From positions 1-13,883 of the forward strand of contig JALWKH010000272.1 of assembly GCA_026996635.1 (NCBI GenBank): DNA of 13,883 nucleotides, in the 5' to 3' direction. Position numbers and translations under genes: made by a program. Below, piece after piece: positions 1 through 6,745 of this stretch (position 1 is the stretch's first letter; each line of letters begins with the position of its first letter). The DNA is from Bacteroidales bacterium (lineage in GTDB: Bacteria; Bacteroidota; Bacteroidia; Bacteroidales; JALTDM01). The notes beneath the pieces were generated by a model. It was given only the letters and a program-made list of their open reading frames with translations. It made no database searches and had not been told where the DNA came from.

Positions 1-151
1 CATTATTGATATACCGTTCGTGGTAAATTTCATAAAAACCTGCCGGATGCAACTTAACAGCAGTTTCGGGAAAATCCCTGTCCAAGCCCTCCACTACAAA
101 CTTCCGTTCGTAGCGGTATGTATCCAGATATGTATAGCCGCTTTCAGACAT
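1..151 (-). CDS. VTC-domain polyphosphate polymerase-like protein (N-terminal part, runs off left edge)
   Basis: Only the first 50 residues are present. They begin with MSESGYTYLDTYRYERKF and continue to a segment containing LHPAGFYEIYHERYINN. The RYERKF stretch followed about 30 residues later by a YxxRYINN segment is the usual opening of the VTC domain, the catalytic fold that makes polyphosphate from nucleoside triphosphate in yeast Vtc4; the bacterial relatives are annotated as polyphosphate polymerase domain proteins. The start codon ATG (149-151) shares one base with the TAA stop of the upstream DUF4956 gene (TAATG), which implies translational coupling. DUF4956 and VTC genes are commonly found side by side in bacteria, and that supports the call. 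The catalytic lysine and arginine positions further into the domain lie outside the window, so activity cannot be judged here. Confidence 0.8.
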   Translation of the reverse strand, partial: MSESGYTYLDTYRYERKFVVEGLDRDFPETAVKLHPAGFYEIYHERYINN

Positions 152-831
152 TAAAATATTTTATTGTCTATTAACGAAATACGTGCTGATGGAACCTTTT
201 CCAACAATTCTTTTTTGAAATTGTCCACGACAGGCACAGGTGCGGTTTCCAACAAAAAAGCCATTTCGGTTCCCCTGTCATTATTGTCTAACCTCTTGAG
301 TTGAAAAGACTTAAAGTGCTTGCCCAACAACTCTTCCATAAGTGACAAATCGGCTTTATTTTCAGGGTCTTTAACAGTGAGGAACAGATTGTTTGAATAA
401 TCCGGTTTGCCGAGGAAATATCTAATCCAAATAATAGCTATTATTATCACAAAAGCAACCAAAGTTATAAGCCTCAAATTTGCTCCTAACCCGAGTCCCA
501 TTGAAATCACGATAAACAAATATGCAAGTTCTTCTGGTTCCTTGATTGCAGCACGAAACCTGATAATTGACAATGCACCCACCAAGCCCAATGACAAAGC
601 TAGACTTGACTTAACTATGGAGATAATAAGCATTGTGGCAAATCCAACTAAAATGAAATTGGAAGAAAAAGACTTCCTGTTGGAAAGACTCCTTCCGCAT
701 TTGTTGTAAGTAATTGCCAACAGCCAAGCAAGAACAATAATTAAAATTGAGTTAATTACAAAATCAGGTACTTGAATTTGCTCTTCTTGTGTAATCAAAA
801 ATTTTTGAAACAATTCCCATTTATTAGCCAT
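151..831 (-). CDS. DUF4956 family membrane protein
   Basis: This is a 226-residue integral membrane protein. Hydrophobic segments lie at about residues 24-42, 58-73, 76-90, 103-117 and 119-138, followed by a soluble C-terminal domain of about 85 residues with a mixed alpha/beta look. The most characteristic part is residues 82-106, with the motif GLVGALSIIRFRAAIKEPEE, which is the signature of DUF4956. The biochemical role is not established. In many bacteria the gene sits beside a VTC-domain polyphosphate polymerase, as here, so a role in polyphosphate synthesis or its membrane placement is a reasonable inference. It starts 12 bp after the transporter gene and its stop overlaps the next start by one base, so it is the middle gene of an operon. 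The ATG at 829-831 gives the full N terminus. Confidence 0.85.
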   Translation of the reverse strand: MANKWELFQKFLITQEEQIQVPDFVINSILIIVLAWLLAITYNKCGRSLSNRKSFSSNFILVGFATMLIISIVKSSLALSLGLVGALSIIRFRAAIKEPEELAYLFIVISMGLGLGANLRLITLVAFVIIIAIIWIRYFLGKPDYSNNLFLTVKDPENKADLSLMEELLGKHFKSFQLKRLDNNDRGTEMAFLLETAPVPVVDNFKKELLEKVPSARISLIDNKIF

Positions 832-843
832 ATCGATAAAGTT

Positions 844-2193
844 TTACAGATTTAACACTCCCAGACCGTTCAAAAAAATCAGACCTATTGCAACAGGTGC
901 AATGTATCTTATGATAAAATAAAAAATAACGAACAATTTTATTTTTAATTGCCCTCCGTTTGAAATTTCATCAATAACATCTTTTTTAGGCAAAACCCAG
1001 CCCAAAAAGATAACAATAAAAAATCCGCCCAAAGGTAACATTATATTTGCAGAAGTAAAGTCTAACAAGTCAAAAACAGTTTTTGACAATATTTTGAAAT
1101 CGGCAAGCGGACCGAATGAAAGTGTGGCAAACACTCCTAAAATAGTGATAGAAACAGTTGCAATTGCAGTAGCTTTTTTACGGCTCATATTTTTTTCTTC
1201 TACAAAGTATGCAACAACCACCTCCAACACCGAAATGCTTGATGTAAGAGCCGCTACTAACAATAACAGGAAGAAAAGCACTGCAAAAATGTAACCTCCC
1301 GGCATTGCTTGGAATATACCCGGCAATGTAAGGAAAACAAGTCCGGGACCTGCACTCGGCTGAATGTGAAAAGCAAACACAGCTGGGAAAATTGCAACAC
1401 CGGCAAGGATTGCAATCAGTGTATCAAAAAACGAAACTTCAAACGCTACATTAGACAAATTGTTGTTTTTCGGCATATAAGAACCGTATGTAATCAGCAC
1501 TCCCATACCGATGCTAAGGGAGAAAAAGGCTTGACCGAGTGCTTCCAAGATGGTAGCAGAAGTTATTTTGCTGAAATCAGGATTGAAAAGGAACGCAAGC
1601 CCTTCGCTTGCCCCATCAAGAGTTACCGCTCTAATGTCTAAAATTATGATGATAACAAACAGCAACGGCATCAATATCTTTGTATATTTTTCAATACCTT
1701 TTTCTATTCCGGCAAGCACTATCCAAGCGGTAAGTGCCATAAAAACCACTTGCCAAAACAAAGGCATAAAAGCAGATGTTTGGAAAGAAACAAACATATC
1801 GTTAAGTGCGGCAGAATCTTTACCCGCAAAAGCATTGATAACGGCAAGGTAAACATAATGCATTGTCCATGCTGCTACGGTGCTGTAAAATGCAAGAATC
1901 ATAAACGCAACTACCACACCCATAACACCGACCAGTTTCCATTGCGAGCCGGGTCTTAATTTATTAAAGGCACCTATTGGATTACGTTGTGCACGCCGGC
2001 CTATTGTAAACTCCGACAACATCACGGGCACACCGATGGCAACAACAAAGAAAAGATACACCAAAATAAAAGCTGCACCACCGTTTTCACCTGCCACATA
2101 AGGGAAACGCCAAATATTTCCCAAACCTATTGCAGAACCTGCAGCAGCAGCAATTACGCCGAACTTACTGGCAAAACCGTCTCTTTTTTCCAC
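844..2193 (-). CDS. Sodium:neurotransmitter symporter (NSS/SLC6) family amino-acid transporter
   Basis: This 449-residue protein is hydrophobic throughout and opens with the SLC6/LeuT signature GSAIGLGNIWRFPYVAGENG (residues 19-38). By alignment to LeuT, residues A21 and N26 match sodium ligands A22 and N27, and R29 matches the extracellular-gate arginine R30. The length and the last hydrophobic segment (about residues 415-449) fit the 11-helix form common in bacterial members such as MhsT and Tyt1, rather than 12 helices. Family members use the sodium gradient to import amino acids; the substrate cannot be read from sequence. The start is GTG (2191-2193): no ATG lies between it and the signature, and the residues MEKRDGFASKFG fit the usual cytoplasmic lead-in. 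It is the first gene of a unit with DUF4956 (12 bp gap) and the VTC gene. Confidence 0.93.
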   Translation of the reverse strand: MEKRDGFASKFGVIAAAAGSAIGLGNIWRFPYVAGENGGAAFILVYLFFVVAIGVPVMLSEFTIGRRAQRNPIGAFNKLRPGSQWKLVGVMGVVVAFMILAFYSTVAAWTMHYVYLAVINAFAGKDSAALNDMFVSFQTSAFMPLFWQVVFMALTAWIVLAGIEKGIEKYTKILMPLLFVIIIILDIRAVTLDGASEGLAFLFNPDFSKITSATILEALGQAFFSLSIGMGVLITYGSYMPKNNNLSNVAFEVSFFDTLIAILAGVAIFPAVFAFHIQPSAGPGLVFLTLPGIFQAMPGGYIFAVLFFLLLLVAALTSSISVLEVVVAYFVEEKNMSRKKATAIATVSITILGVFATLSFGPLADFKILSKTVFDLLDFTSANIMLPLGGFFIVIFLGWVLPKKDVIDEISNGGQLKIKLFVIFYFIIRYIAPVAIGLIFLNGLGVLNL

Positions 2194-2216
2194 GACTCAA
2201 AGATTTATGTGATTGG

Positions 2217-2224
2217 CAAAATTA
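2217..2224 (-). promoter_or_regulatory. Candidate Bacteroidota -7 promoter element for the transporter operon
   Basis: The minus strand reads TAATTTTG, an exact match to the TAnnTTTG -7 consensus of Bacteroidota. It would place the transcript start about 17 nt before the GTG start of the transporter. No clear TTTG -33 box is seen at the expected distance; the region there is only T-rich. The adjacent upstream terminator (2265-2294) makes a new promoter here likely. Confidence 0.4.
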
Positions 2225-2264
2225 TAAAAAAACGGTTAAATACTAATAATTTAAAGTCTCCATA

Positions 2265-2294
2265 AAATAAAAAGGGATGCAAAAAGCACCCCTT
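2265..2294 (-). terminator. Rho-independent terminator after the C10 peptidase/lipoprotein unit
   Basis: On the minus strand AAGGGGTGC (2294-2286) pairs with GCATCCCTT (2280-2272) as a 9-bp stem including one G-U pair. The loop is UUUUU and the stem is followed by UUUAUUUUA-type sequence. The stem is perfect only on the minus strand, where the mismatch becomes G-U. It lies 25 bp after the lipoprotein stop codon. Confidence 0.75.
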
Positions 2295-2318
2295 CGAAAT
2301 TTATTGAGTAAAAAACTT

Positions 2319-3221
2319 CTATTGTCCCCACGACTCGAGTAATTGTGTTACATAAGCATCCGTAGTTTGAGCCATAGTAATATTAATAACAGTACCAGGA
2401 GTAGAAGTAAACTCTTGGTAATAGTAATATAAATTTCCGTCAGTATTCAATCCTAATGCCAAAAACTTAACTTGAGTATTTGCGGGAACTTGTGCAGTTT
2501 TACCCAAAACTTCCATTACACCATCATAATCGGGCAGGTACAAAAACTTTGGTATGGTTTCCACACTATCTGTTTCCGAGTCAAAAGTAATTGTGGTAGT
2601 TGTTACATTATTAAACCTGTCACAATTTATCCAATTAAGAAACTGTGAAAAAAATTGATAATAGTAGCCCGAAACATTTGCCGCCGAATCTTGTACATAA
2701 GTCGCCAGAGTATTCGTGTTTGACCAATTTATATTACCATTACCGTCATCTATACCGCGATACAAATAAAGCGGCATATTGTTTTCATCGGTAGGGAATA
2801 AAACTTTGTACGAGTAACCCGGCCTCAGTACAAGTTCCTGATTGTCTTTGAATGCTCTTATTCTTAACTCTCCTGCAGTAGTTAACATATTTCCGTCAGA
2901 AACAGGAAATACTCCGTAATAAACCATATCGGCGGGAGTATAAAGTTCAACCAGTTTAATTGTATACGGATAACTTATGGTATCTCCGTTAGGATATGTA
3001 AAAATATCCTTGCTTTGATAAATTTTGGTTCCTTGTTCTCCCACAATAGGTTCGGTACCCGGTCCGGTTATTACGAACTCTTGTTCGTTTTGTTTGTGGC
3101 TGTCAAAGTAACTTTGCGGTGATTGGTACACTTCTTTTACAACGGTTTCGGTGCGGTCTTTTTTACAATTTGTCAGACCGATTATTCCAACCATTAGTGT
3201 TAGCAACAGTAAATTTCTCAT
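2319..3221 (-). CDS. Surface-type lipoprotein, uncharacterised Bacteroidota family
   Basis: This 300-residue protein has a lipoprotein signal peptide: residues 1-18 are hydrophobic and end in the lipobox GLTNC, with lipidated Cys19. KKDRTE follows, a charged stretch that could act as a surface-export tag, although this is not proven. Residues about 48-145 (pattern FVITGPGTEPIVGEQGTKIY, then TPADMVYYG, LTTAGELRIRAF and ELVLRPG) resemble a beta-rich domain seen in many Bacteroidota surface lipoproteins, with the typical order of a GTKI-like strand, a (S/A)DM segment and an L-T-G-x-L strand. A later NWINCDRF motif (about residues 197-204) also recurs in that group. Function is unknown. It starts 15 bp after the C10 peptidase stop and is followed by a terminator, so the two are very probably co-transcribed. 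A role as a protease inhibitor or surface partner is possible but rests only on context. Confidence 0.75.
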   Translation of the reverse strand: MRNLLLLTLMVGIIGLTNCKKDRTETVVKEVYQSPQSYFDSHKQNEQEFVITGPGTEPIVGEQGTKIYQSKDIFTYPNGDTISYPYTIKLVELYTPADMVYYGVFPVSDGNMLTTAGELRIRAFKDNQELVLRPGYSYKVLFPTDENNMPLYLYRGIDDGNGNINWSNTNTLATYVQDSAANVSGYYYQFFSQFLNWINCDRFNNVTTTTITFDSETDSVETIPKFLYLPDYDGVMEVLGKTAQVPANTQVKFLALGLNTDGNLYYYYQEFTSTPGTVINITMAQTTDAYVTQLLESWGQ

Positions 3222-3236
3222 AATAAATGTTTTATT

Positions 3237-5711
3237 TTATAATTTGACGATTTTCCCGGCAAAATGTTGCTTCCTATTTGTAATTTTCAAGAAATAAATC
3301 CCCTTTTTCAATCCTGATAAATCAATCTTTCCGTTTATGTCCATAGATACGGGAAGCATTGTTCCGTCTGCAGATAAAAGGAGCAACGAATAATTACCTT
3401 TCGTCAATCCTTTTACAAAAACATAATCCGATGCTGGGTTAGGAAATATTTTTATACTCTTTTCGGTTATGTTATTATCCGAAGTTATTAAATTCCTTTC
3501 CACCATTAAATTTAAATCGTATGTACCCAAGTTGCCGATAAAAAACGGATTGACACAAACATAAAAATAAACGGTATCGTTTATATTATCAAAATCTATA
3601 ACCCCCATATCATCGTCATCGTAATATTGTGACCAAACCGAATCAGTAGAAAGTTTCACTTTGAAAATCACATCATTGGTATAATTGTTATCCACATAAC
3701 TGTCTAATACATAAGCATAAATACTGTAGTTGTATCCGGGCAGCAAGCGGAACTTATAATAATCGGCACTATCTGCATAAGCCGAATGGATATTGGCATA
3801 ACCCGTTTCAAAAGTTGCCAAATCGTTATCCCAGTTTTCGGGGATATTGTAAGCATCTTCCCAATGGTTGTTATCTTCAAAACTGTCAGGCGGCAAAGAA
3901 AAAGCATCGGTGAGAATAACATCCACTTGCTTGAAATTAGGATATGAAACACTTCCTACAGGTTGCCAATTCCCTCCGTAATTCCTGTACCACAACACCA
4001 ACTTATAAGTACCCATTACATCGGCAATAGTATCGTGAAAAACCGCATTCAGATCTTGTCCTGCATTGATATAAACCAAGGTGTCGTGTACATGATAAAC
4101 AAGGTCGCCGTTCAATTCATGCAACCAAATTCCCACTTCACCATAAAAATCATCTTGTGAATTATTGTTTACATTAAATTCCAAGGTAACGGGATTGCTT
4201 TCTTGAACGGGATCTGGACTGACCAAAATGTTACTTGATGTTATCAACCCGCTTGAATCTTCATTTGTTACATTTAATGTTACGGGGTTTGAATATTCAT
4301 CTTCATCCACAAGCATCCAATTTTCGTCTCCGTCATTTCTGAAATAAATCCCTAATTTATAAACACCCGGCACAACACCGATATTTGAGGTATAAAATGT
4401 CAAAGAAGAATAATCACCTGCATTTATTCCTTGATTTTCCAAAACCTCAATGTCAGTTACAAAAACATCATTTGTGTCAAACAAAGAAGCCTTAAAGTCA
4501 CCGTAAAATTGTATATTACCGTAATTCGCCACATCAACGGCAACCAACAATTCATCATTATATGAAACTGTTTGTGAAGATAACTCAATATCACCAAACA
4601 ACTTAACATCCGTATAGGTATCTACGGGGATGATTTTTATTACGGCACCTTGTGTTTCGTTGAAAGAATAGCTTGACACAGGCGACAAATCGTTTATTTC
4701 AAAATAGCCGTCGTACCAGCCGCCCCAACCCCAATTAATGTGAAACAATCCGTTGTCGTCATAGCCGTCCATAACAAAAGCATGACCTACTTCGTGTTCG
4801 GAATCAAAGCCGGTATAGAGCATTACGCGGTTGGCATCCAACTCACCTTGCAAAATACTTATCCATGTGCTTTCGGTATAATTACTTCTTTTTATAAACT
4901 GTGCTTGTGTGGAATATGAAAAGTATTCACTCAGAATATCCGCTACTAAATTCGGATAAGTGTTACTTTCGTCGGGAGTAAAATCAACTTCCAAAGCAAC
5001 GGCTACATGATACATCAATTTTGCCACAGCCATTTTTTCACTGCTTGATGAAGAATACGAAAGTTCGGCAGGCATATTTGTCCAGTCGTATGTAGTTGCA
5101 CCGAAATTTGCAGATAAAGTACCGTAATTTTCAGATTGGTAAGAATGATAGCCGTTACCGCGTGCAGGATGTTCATAATATTTCATTATTTGGGCGGTTG
5201 CAGTAGTTACGCATCCGGTAGGACAATTATCAGGACATAAATAATTGTAATAAGGCCTTTGATCCCAAGTGGTAGTAAGCAAAGGACCTACCGATTTCGT
5301 TCCTTTCTTCATTTGTGCGGGATTTTCCCATAAACTTGTAAGAGTAGGTGCACTTTTATCTTCAACTATTTCACTTATTCCTTTTTCATAAGTATCGAAA
5401 ACATCTCTTATTGCACTTGTAAAAACAGGATTGCTGTAATCTCCCCTAAAAGAATAAGCAAGTACGGGTTTAATTTTCTTATCTGCAGCCACAATAATAA
5501 ATCCTTCGGGATTAAGTGAAAATAAATAAAATGCCGCAGTCGTGTCATCATTTAGCTTTCCTTTAAAAATCAGCTTATTAACATTAACATTTGCTTTTCT
5601 TACAGATAAAAATTTTTGTGCGGTTTCTTTAGCAAACTTTACATTGACATGCTGGGAGAAAGACATAAATCCGATGCTAAAGAAAATAATTACAGCAAAT
5701 AATTTCTTCAT
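3237..5711 (-). CDS. T9SS-secreted C10 (streptopain-like) cysteine peptidase
   Basis: This is an 824-residue multidomain secreted protease. A signal peptide covers about residues 1-19. Residues about 20-135 match the Spi-like propeptide of the family (segment EGFIIVAADKKIKPVLAYS). The peptidase domain, about 140-365, carries the catalytic Cys167 in CPTGCVTTATAQIMKYYE, the catalytic His310 in EVGHAFVMDGYDD, and the Trp-rich INWGWGGWYDGYF motif (325-337). Gln151 in TTWDQRPYYNYLCP is the likely oxyanion-hole residue. Two CARDB-like beta-sandwich segments follow (about 367-480 and 485-600), then a prepeptidase-C-terminal-like domain (about 610-745). A type A T9SS sorting domain (about 747-824, motif IFPNPASDYV, ending KIVKL) should direct outer-membrane export and surface anchoring. 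All key catalytic residues are present, so an active, self-processed zymogen is expected. The gene lies between an outer-membrane-type protein and a lipoprotein on the same strand. Confidence 0.93.
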   Translation of the reverse strand: MKKLFAVIIFFSIGFMSFSQHVNVKFAKETAQKFLSVRKANVNVNKLIFKGKLNDDTTAAFYLFSLNPEGFIIVAADKKIKPVLAYSFRGDYSNPVFTSAIRDVFDTYEKGISEIVEDKSAPTLTSLWENPAQMKKGTKSVGPLLTTTWDQRPYYNYLCPDNCPTGCVTTATAQIMKYYEHPARGNGYHSYQSENYGTLSANFGATTYDWTNMPAELSYSSSSSEKMAVAKLMYHVAVALEVDFTPDESNTYPNLVADILSEYFSYSTQAQFIKRSNYTESTWISILQGELDANRVMLYTGFDSEHEVGHAFVMDGYDDNGLFHINWGWGGWYDGYFEINDLSPVSSYSFNETQGAVIKIIPVDTYTDVKLFGDIELSSQTVSYNDELLVAVDVANYGNIQFYGDFKASLFDTNDVFVTDIEVLENQGINAGDYSSLTFYTSNIGVVPGVYKLGIYFRNDGDENWMLVDEDEYSNPVTLNVTNEDSSGLITSSNILVSPDPVQESNPVTLEFNVNNNSQDDFYGEVGIWLHELNGDLVYHVHDTLVYINAGQDLNAVFHDTIADVMGTYKLVLWYRNYGGNWQPVGSVSYPNFKQVDVILTDAFSLPPDSFEDNNHWEDAYNIPENWDNDLATFETGYANIHSAYADSADYYKFRLLPGYNYSIYAYVLDSYVDNNYTNDVIFKVKLSTDSVWSQYYDDDDMGVIDFDNINDTVYFYVCVNPFFIGNLGTYDLNLMVERNLITSDNNITEKSIKIFPNPASDYVFVKGLTKGNYSLLLLSADGTMLPVSMDINGKIDLSGLKKGIYFLKITNRKQHFAGKIVKL

Positions 5712-5742
5712 AATGCAGGAAAACCTTTAAAGTGATATTTGA

Positions 5743-5750
5743 CAAAAATA
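5743..5750 (-). promoter_or_regulatory. Possible -7 element before the C10 peptidase gene
   Basis: The minus strand reads TATTTTTG, matching TAnnTTTG, about 31 bp before the peptidase ATG. It sits in the 45-bp gap after the upstream gene. No -33 TTTG lies at a suitable distance (the nearest is 12 bp upstream), so this may be a weak internal promoter or chance in AT-rich DNA. Confidence 0.25.
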
Positions 5751-5756
5751 GGAAAA

Positions 5757-6296
5757 TTAATCCAAATAAGCCGGACAAGTTGCTTTTCCTGAACGACGAC
5801 GGGTACCACCTCTTCTATTACCGTCACAATTCCCGAAAAAGAATAAAATACCTGCCCTTAAATTGAATTCTTGCCAAAAAATATTGTAGCGGAATTCCAA
5901 ATAAGGTCTTAAGCATTTTTTTGCAAAACGGGCACCAATTCCCACTTCTTGTGTAAATGCCGTAGGTTGTGCATATTCGTTGTGAAATTCGGAATAATTA
6001 TACCAATCATTATGGGCTAAGTTACCTAAAACATAAAAGGTAGGATTACCGCGCATAAAGGTAAAATCAACATCCACTCCGTAATATTGTTCAAAAACCT
6101 TGTTGAAAGACGGAAACCTGTTGTATAAAGGCACAATTGCAATAGTTGACGTCACTTGCCAATGCAACCTTATATCATAACCTATACTTGATGTTCTGAG
6201 ATTATAAATACCTCCAAGCCCGATGCCTATTTTCTGGGAAAAAACAAATGAGGCTTGAAACGATAAAAGTAAAACAAATAAGAATTTTTTTAACAC
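5757..6296 (-). CDS. Small outer-membrane beta-barrel-type protein, uncharacterised
   Basis: This 179-residue protein has a signal peptide (about residues 1-20, ending FVFSQ). After it come alternating, aromatic-rich segments such as KIGIGLGGIYNL, SIGYDIRLHWQV, PTFYVLGNLAH, TQEVGIGARFA and FNLRAGILFFFG, as in short outer-membrane beta-barrels. The last about 25 residues are unlike a barrel: a basic Gly/Arg run (GNRRGGTRRRSGK) and then TCPAYLD. I do not recognise a specific family. The start is GTG (6294-6296), chosen because MLKKFLFVLLLSF then forms a complete signal peptide and a good promoter lies just upstream. The C10 peptidase gene follows after 45 bp; co-transcription is possible because no terminator is visible between them. 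A role in helping the peptidase would be speculation. Confidence 0.7.
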   Translation of the reverse strand: MLKKFLFVLLLSFQASFVFSQKIGIGLGGIYNLRTSSIGYDIRLHWQVTSTIAIVPLYNRFPSFNKVFEQYYGVDVDFTFMRGNPTFYVLGNLAHNDWYNYSEFHNEYAQPTAFTQEVGIGARFAKKCLRPYLEFRYNIFWQEFNLRAGILFFFGNCDGNRRGGTRRRSGKATCPAYLD

Positions 6297-6316
6297 AACC
6301 TATAAAAATTTTTGTG

Positions 6317-6349
6317 CAAAGATAAAACAAGGTTTCGTTTCAGGTCAAA
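6317..6349 (-). promoter_or_regulatory. Bacteroidota-type promoter for the outer-membrane protein/peptidase unit
   Basis: The minus strand carries TTTG at 6349-6346 and TATCTTTG at 6324-6317, separated by 21 bp. This matches the TTTG/TAnnTTTG -33/-7 pattern with spacing inside the usual range. Transcription would start about 13 nt before the GTG start at 6296. The promoter lies directly after the tRNA terminator, as expected for the start of a new unit. Confidence 0.65.
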
Positions 6350-6357
6350 AACATTTA

Positions 6358-6395
6358 TAAAAAAATAAGGCGGACCTCATTTTGAAGTCCGCCTT
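6358..6395 (-). terminator. Rho-independent terminator after tRNA-Leu
   Basis: On the minus strand AAGGCGGACTTC (6395-6384) pairs with GAGGTCCGCCTT (6378-6367) over 12 bp with one G-U pair, closing a 5-nt loop. ATTTTTTT follows. It begins four bases after the tRNA-Leu 3' end and is the strongest terminator in the window. Confidence 0.9.
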
Positions 6396-6399
6396 CTAA

Positions 6400-6485
6400 T
6401 GCCCGGGATCGGACTCGAACCGATACGGCCGAAAACGGCCACTGGATTTTAAGTCCAGCGCGTCTACCAATTCCGCCACCTGGGC
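6400..6485 (-). tRNA. tRNA-Leu (anticodon UAA)
   Basis: The 86-nt gene, including the discriminator base A, folds as a type II tRNA. It has a D arm with GGCGGAATTGGTAGACGC and an anticodon stem CTGGA/TCCAG around the loop CTTAAAA, so the anticodon is UAA, reading UUA. The long variable arm has a GGCCG/CGGCC stem, and the T arm is ATCGG-TTCGAGT-CCGAT. CCA is not encoded. The acceptor stem GCCCAGG/CCCGGGC has an A-C mismatch at pair 5:68; the other six pairs are standard. It is the second gene of a tRNA unit, 58 bp after tRNA-Gly and just before a terminator. Confidence 0.95.
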
Positions 6486-6524
6486 AAAAAATTATGTCCC
6501 ATGAGCAACAAGCCCACAGGACAT
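6486..6524 (-). terminator. Terminator-like hairpin with U-tract between the two tRNA genes
   Basis: On the minus strand ATGTCCTGTGGGC (6524-6512) pairs with GCTCATGGGACAT (6506-6494) as an unbroken 13-bp stem with three G-U pairs and loop UUGUU. AATTTTTT follows and ends at the base before the tRNA-Leu 5' end. All three imperfections are G-U on the minus strand but A-C on the plus strand, so the fold belongs to the minus-strand transcript. It could be a partial terminator after tRNA-Gly or an RNA-processing element. Confidence 0.55.
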
Positions 6525-6543
6525 TAACTTGGTTTAGAACCTG

Positions 6544-6616
6544 AGCGAGAAACGGGACTCGAACCCGCGACCCCAACCTTGGCAAGGTTGTGCTCTACCA
6601 ACTGAGCTATTCTCGC
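6544..6616 (-). tRNA. tRNA-Gly (anticodon GCC)
   Basis: This 73-nt cloverleaf has a perfect acceptor stem GCGAGAA/TTCTCGC with discriminator T and a D arm of AGCTCAGTTGGTAGAGC. The anticodon stem CAACC/GGTTG surrounds loop TTGCCAA, giving anticodon GCC, and the T arm is GCGGG-TTCGAGT-CCCGT. CCA is not encoded. It is the first gene of the tRNA unit and lies about 14 nt after a predicted transcript start. Confidence 0.97.
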
Positions 6617-6636
6617 TTGTTTCAAATTTTGCAGTG

Positions 6637-6664
6637 CAAATATACAACATTTTTTTATAACAAA
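6637..6664 (-). promoter_or_regulatory. Candidate promoter of the tRNA-Gly/tRNA-Leu unit
   Basis: The minus strand has TATATTTG at 6644-6637, an exact TAnnTTTG match. A TTTG lies 16 bp upstream at 6664-6661, slightly closer than usual. The predicted start falls just before tRNA-Gly, as expected for a tRNA promoter. Confidence 0.55.
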
Positions 6665-6698
6665 ATGTATCGTAAAAAAATTTTTTTTCTTAAAACAA

Positions 6699-6733
6699 AA
6701 TATGGTGTACCCATGGGTTGAATACACCATATT
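6699..6733 (-). terminator. Hairpin terminator after the muramidase cluster
   Basis: The perfect 11-bp inverted repeat AATATGGTGTA (6699-6709) / TACACCATATT (6723-6733) encloses a 13-base loop and is followed on the minus strand by TTTTGTTTT. It lies 13 bp after the stop codon of the shorter GH25 gene. A 10-base palindrome, ACCCATGGGT (6709-6718), overlaps one arm and the loop, so an alternative fold is possible. Confidence 0.65.
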
Positions 6734-6745
6734 AAACTATCAGGC

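Noticed and set aside
1094..2265. Plus-strand open frames opposite the symporter gene
   Set aside because: They are antisense to a well-conserved NSS transporter, and their translations show no family features.
3704..3952. Minus-strand frame of 82 codons inside the C10 peptidase gene
   Set aside because: It lies wholly within the PPC-like part of the peptidase in another frame and has no independent coding signs.
6400..6616. Integration site of a mobile element at the tRNA genes
   Set aside because: No integrase, recombinase or partial tRNA copy is visible in the window, and the flanking genes are ordinary same-strand chromosomal units.
6355..6730. Two minus-strand open frames of 68-76 codons
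   Set aside because: They run through the two tRNA genes and the terminators, so they are artefacts of structured RNA sequence.
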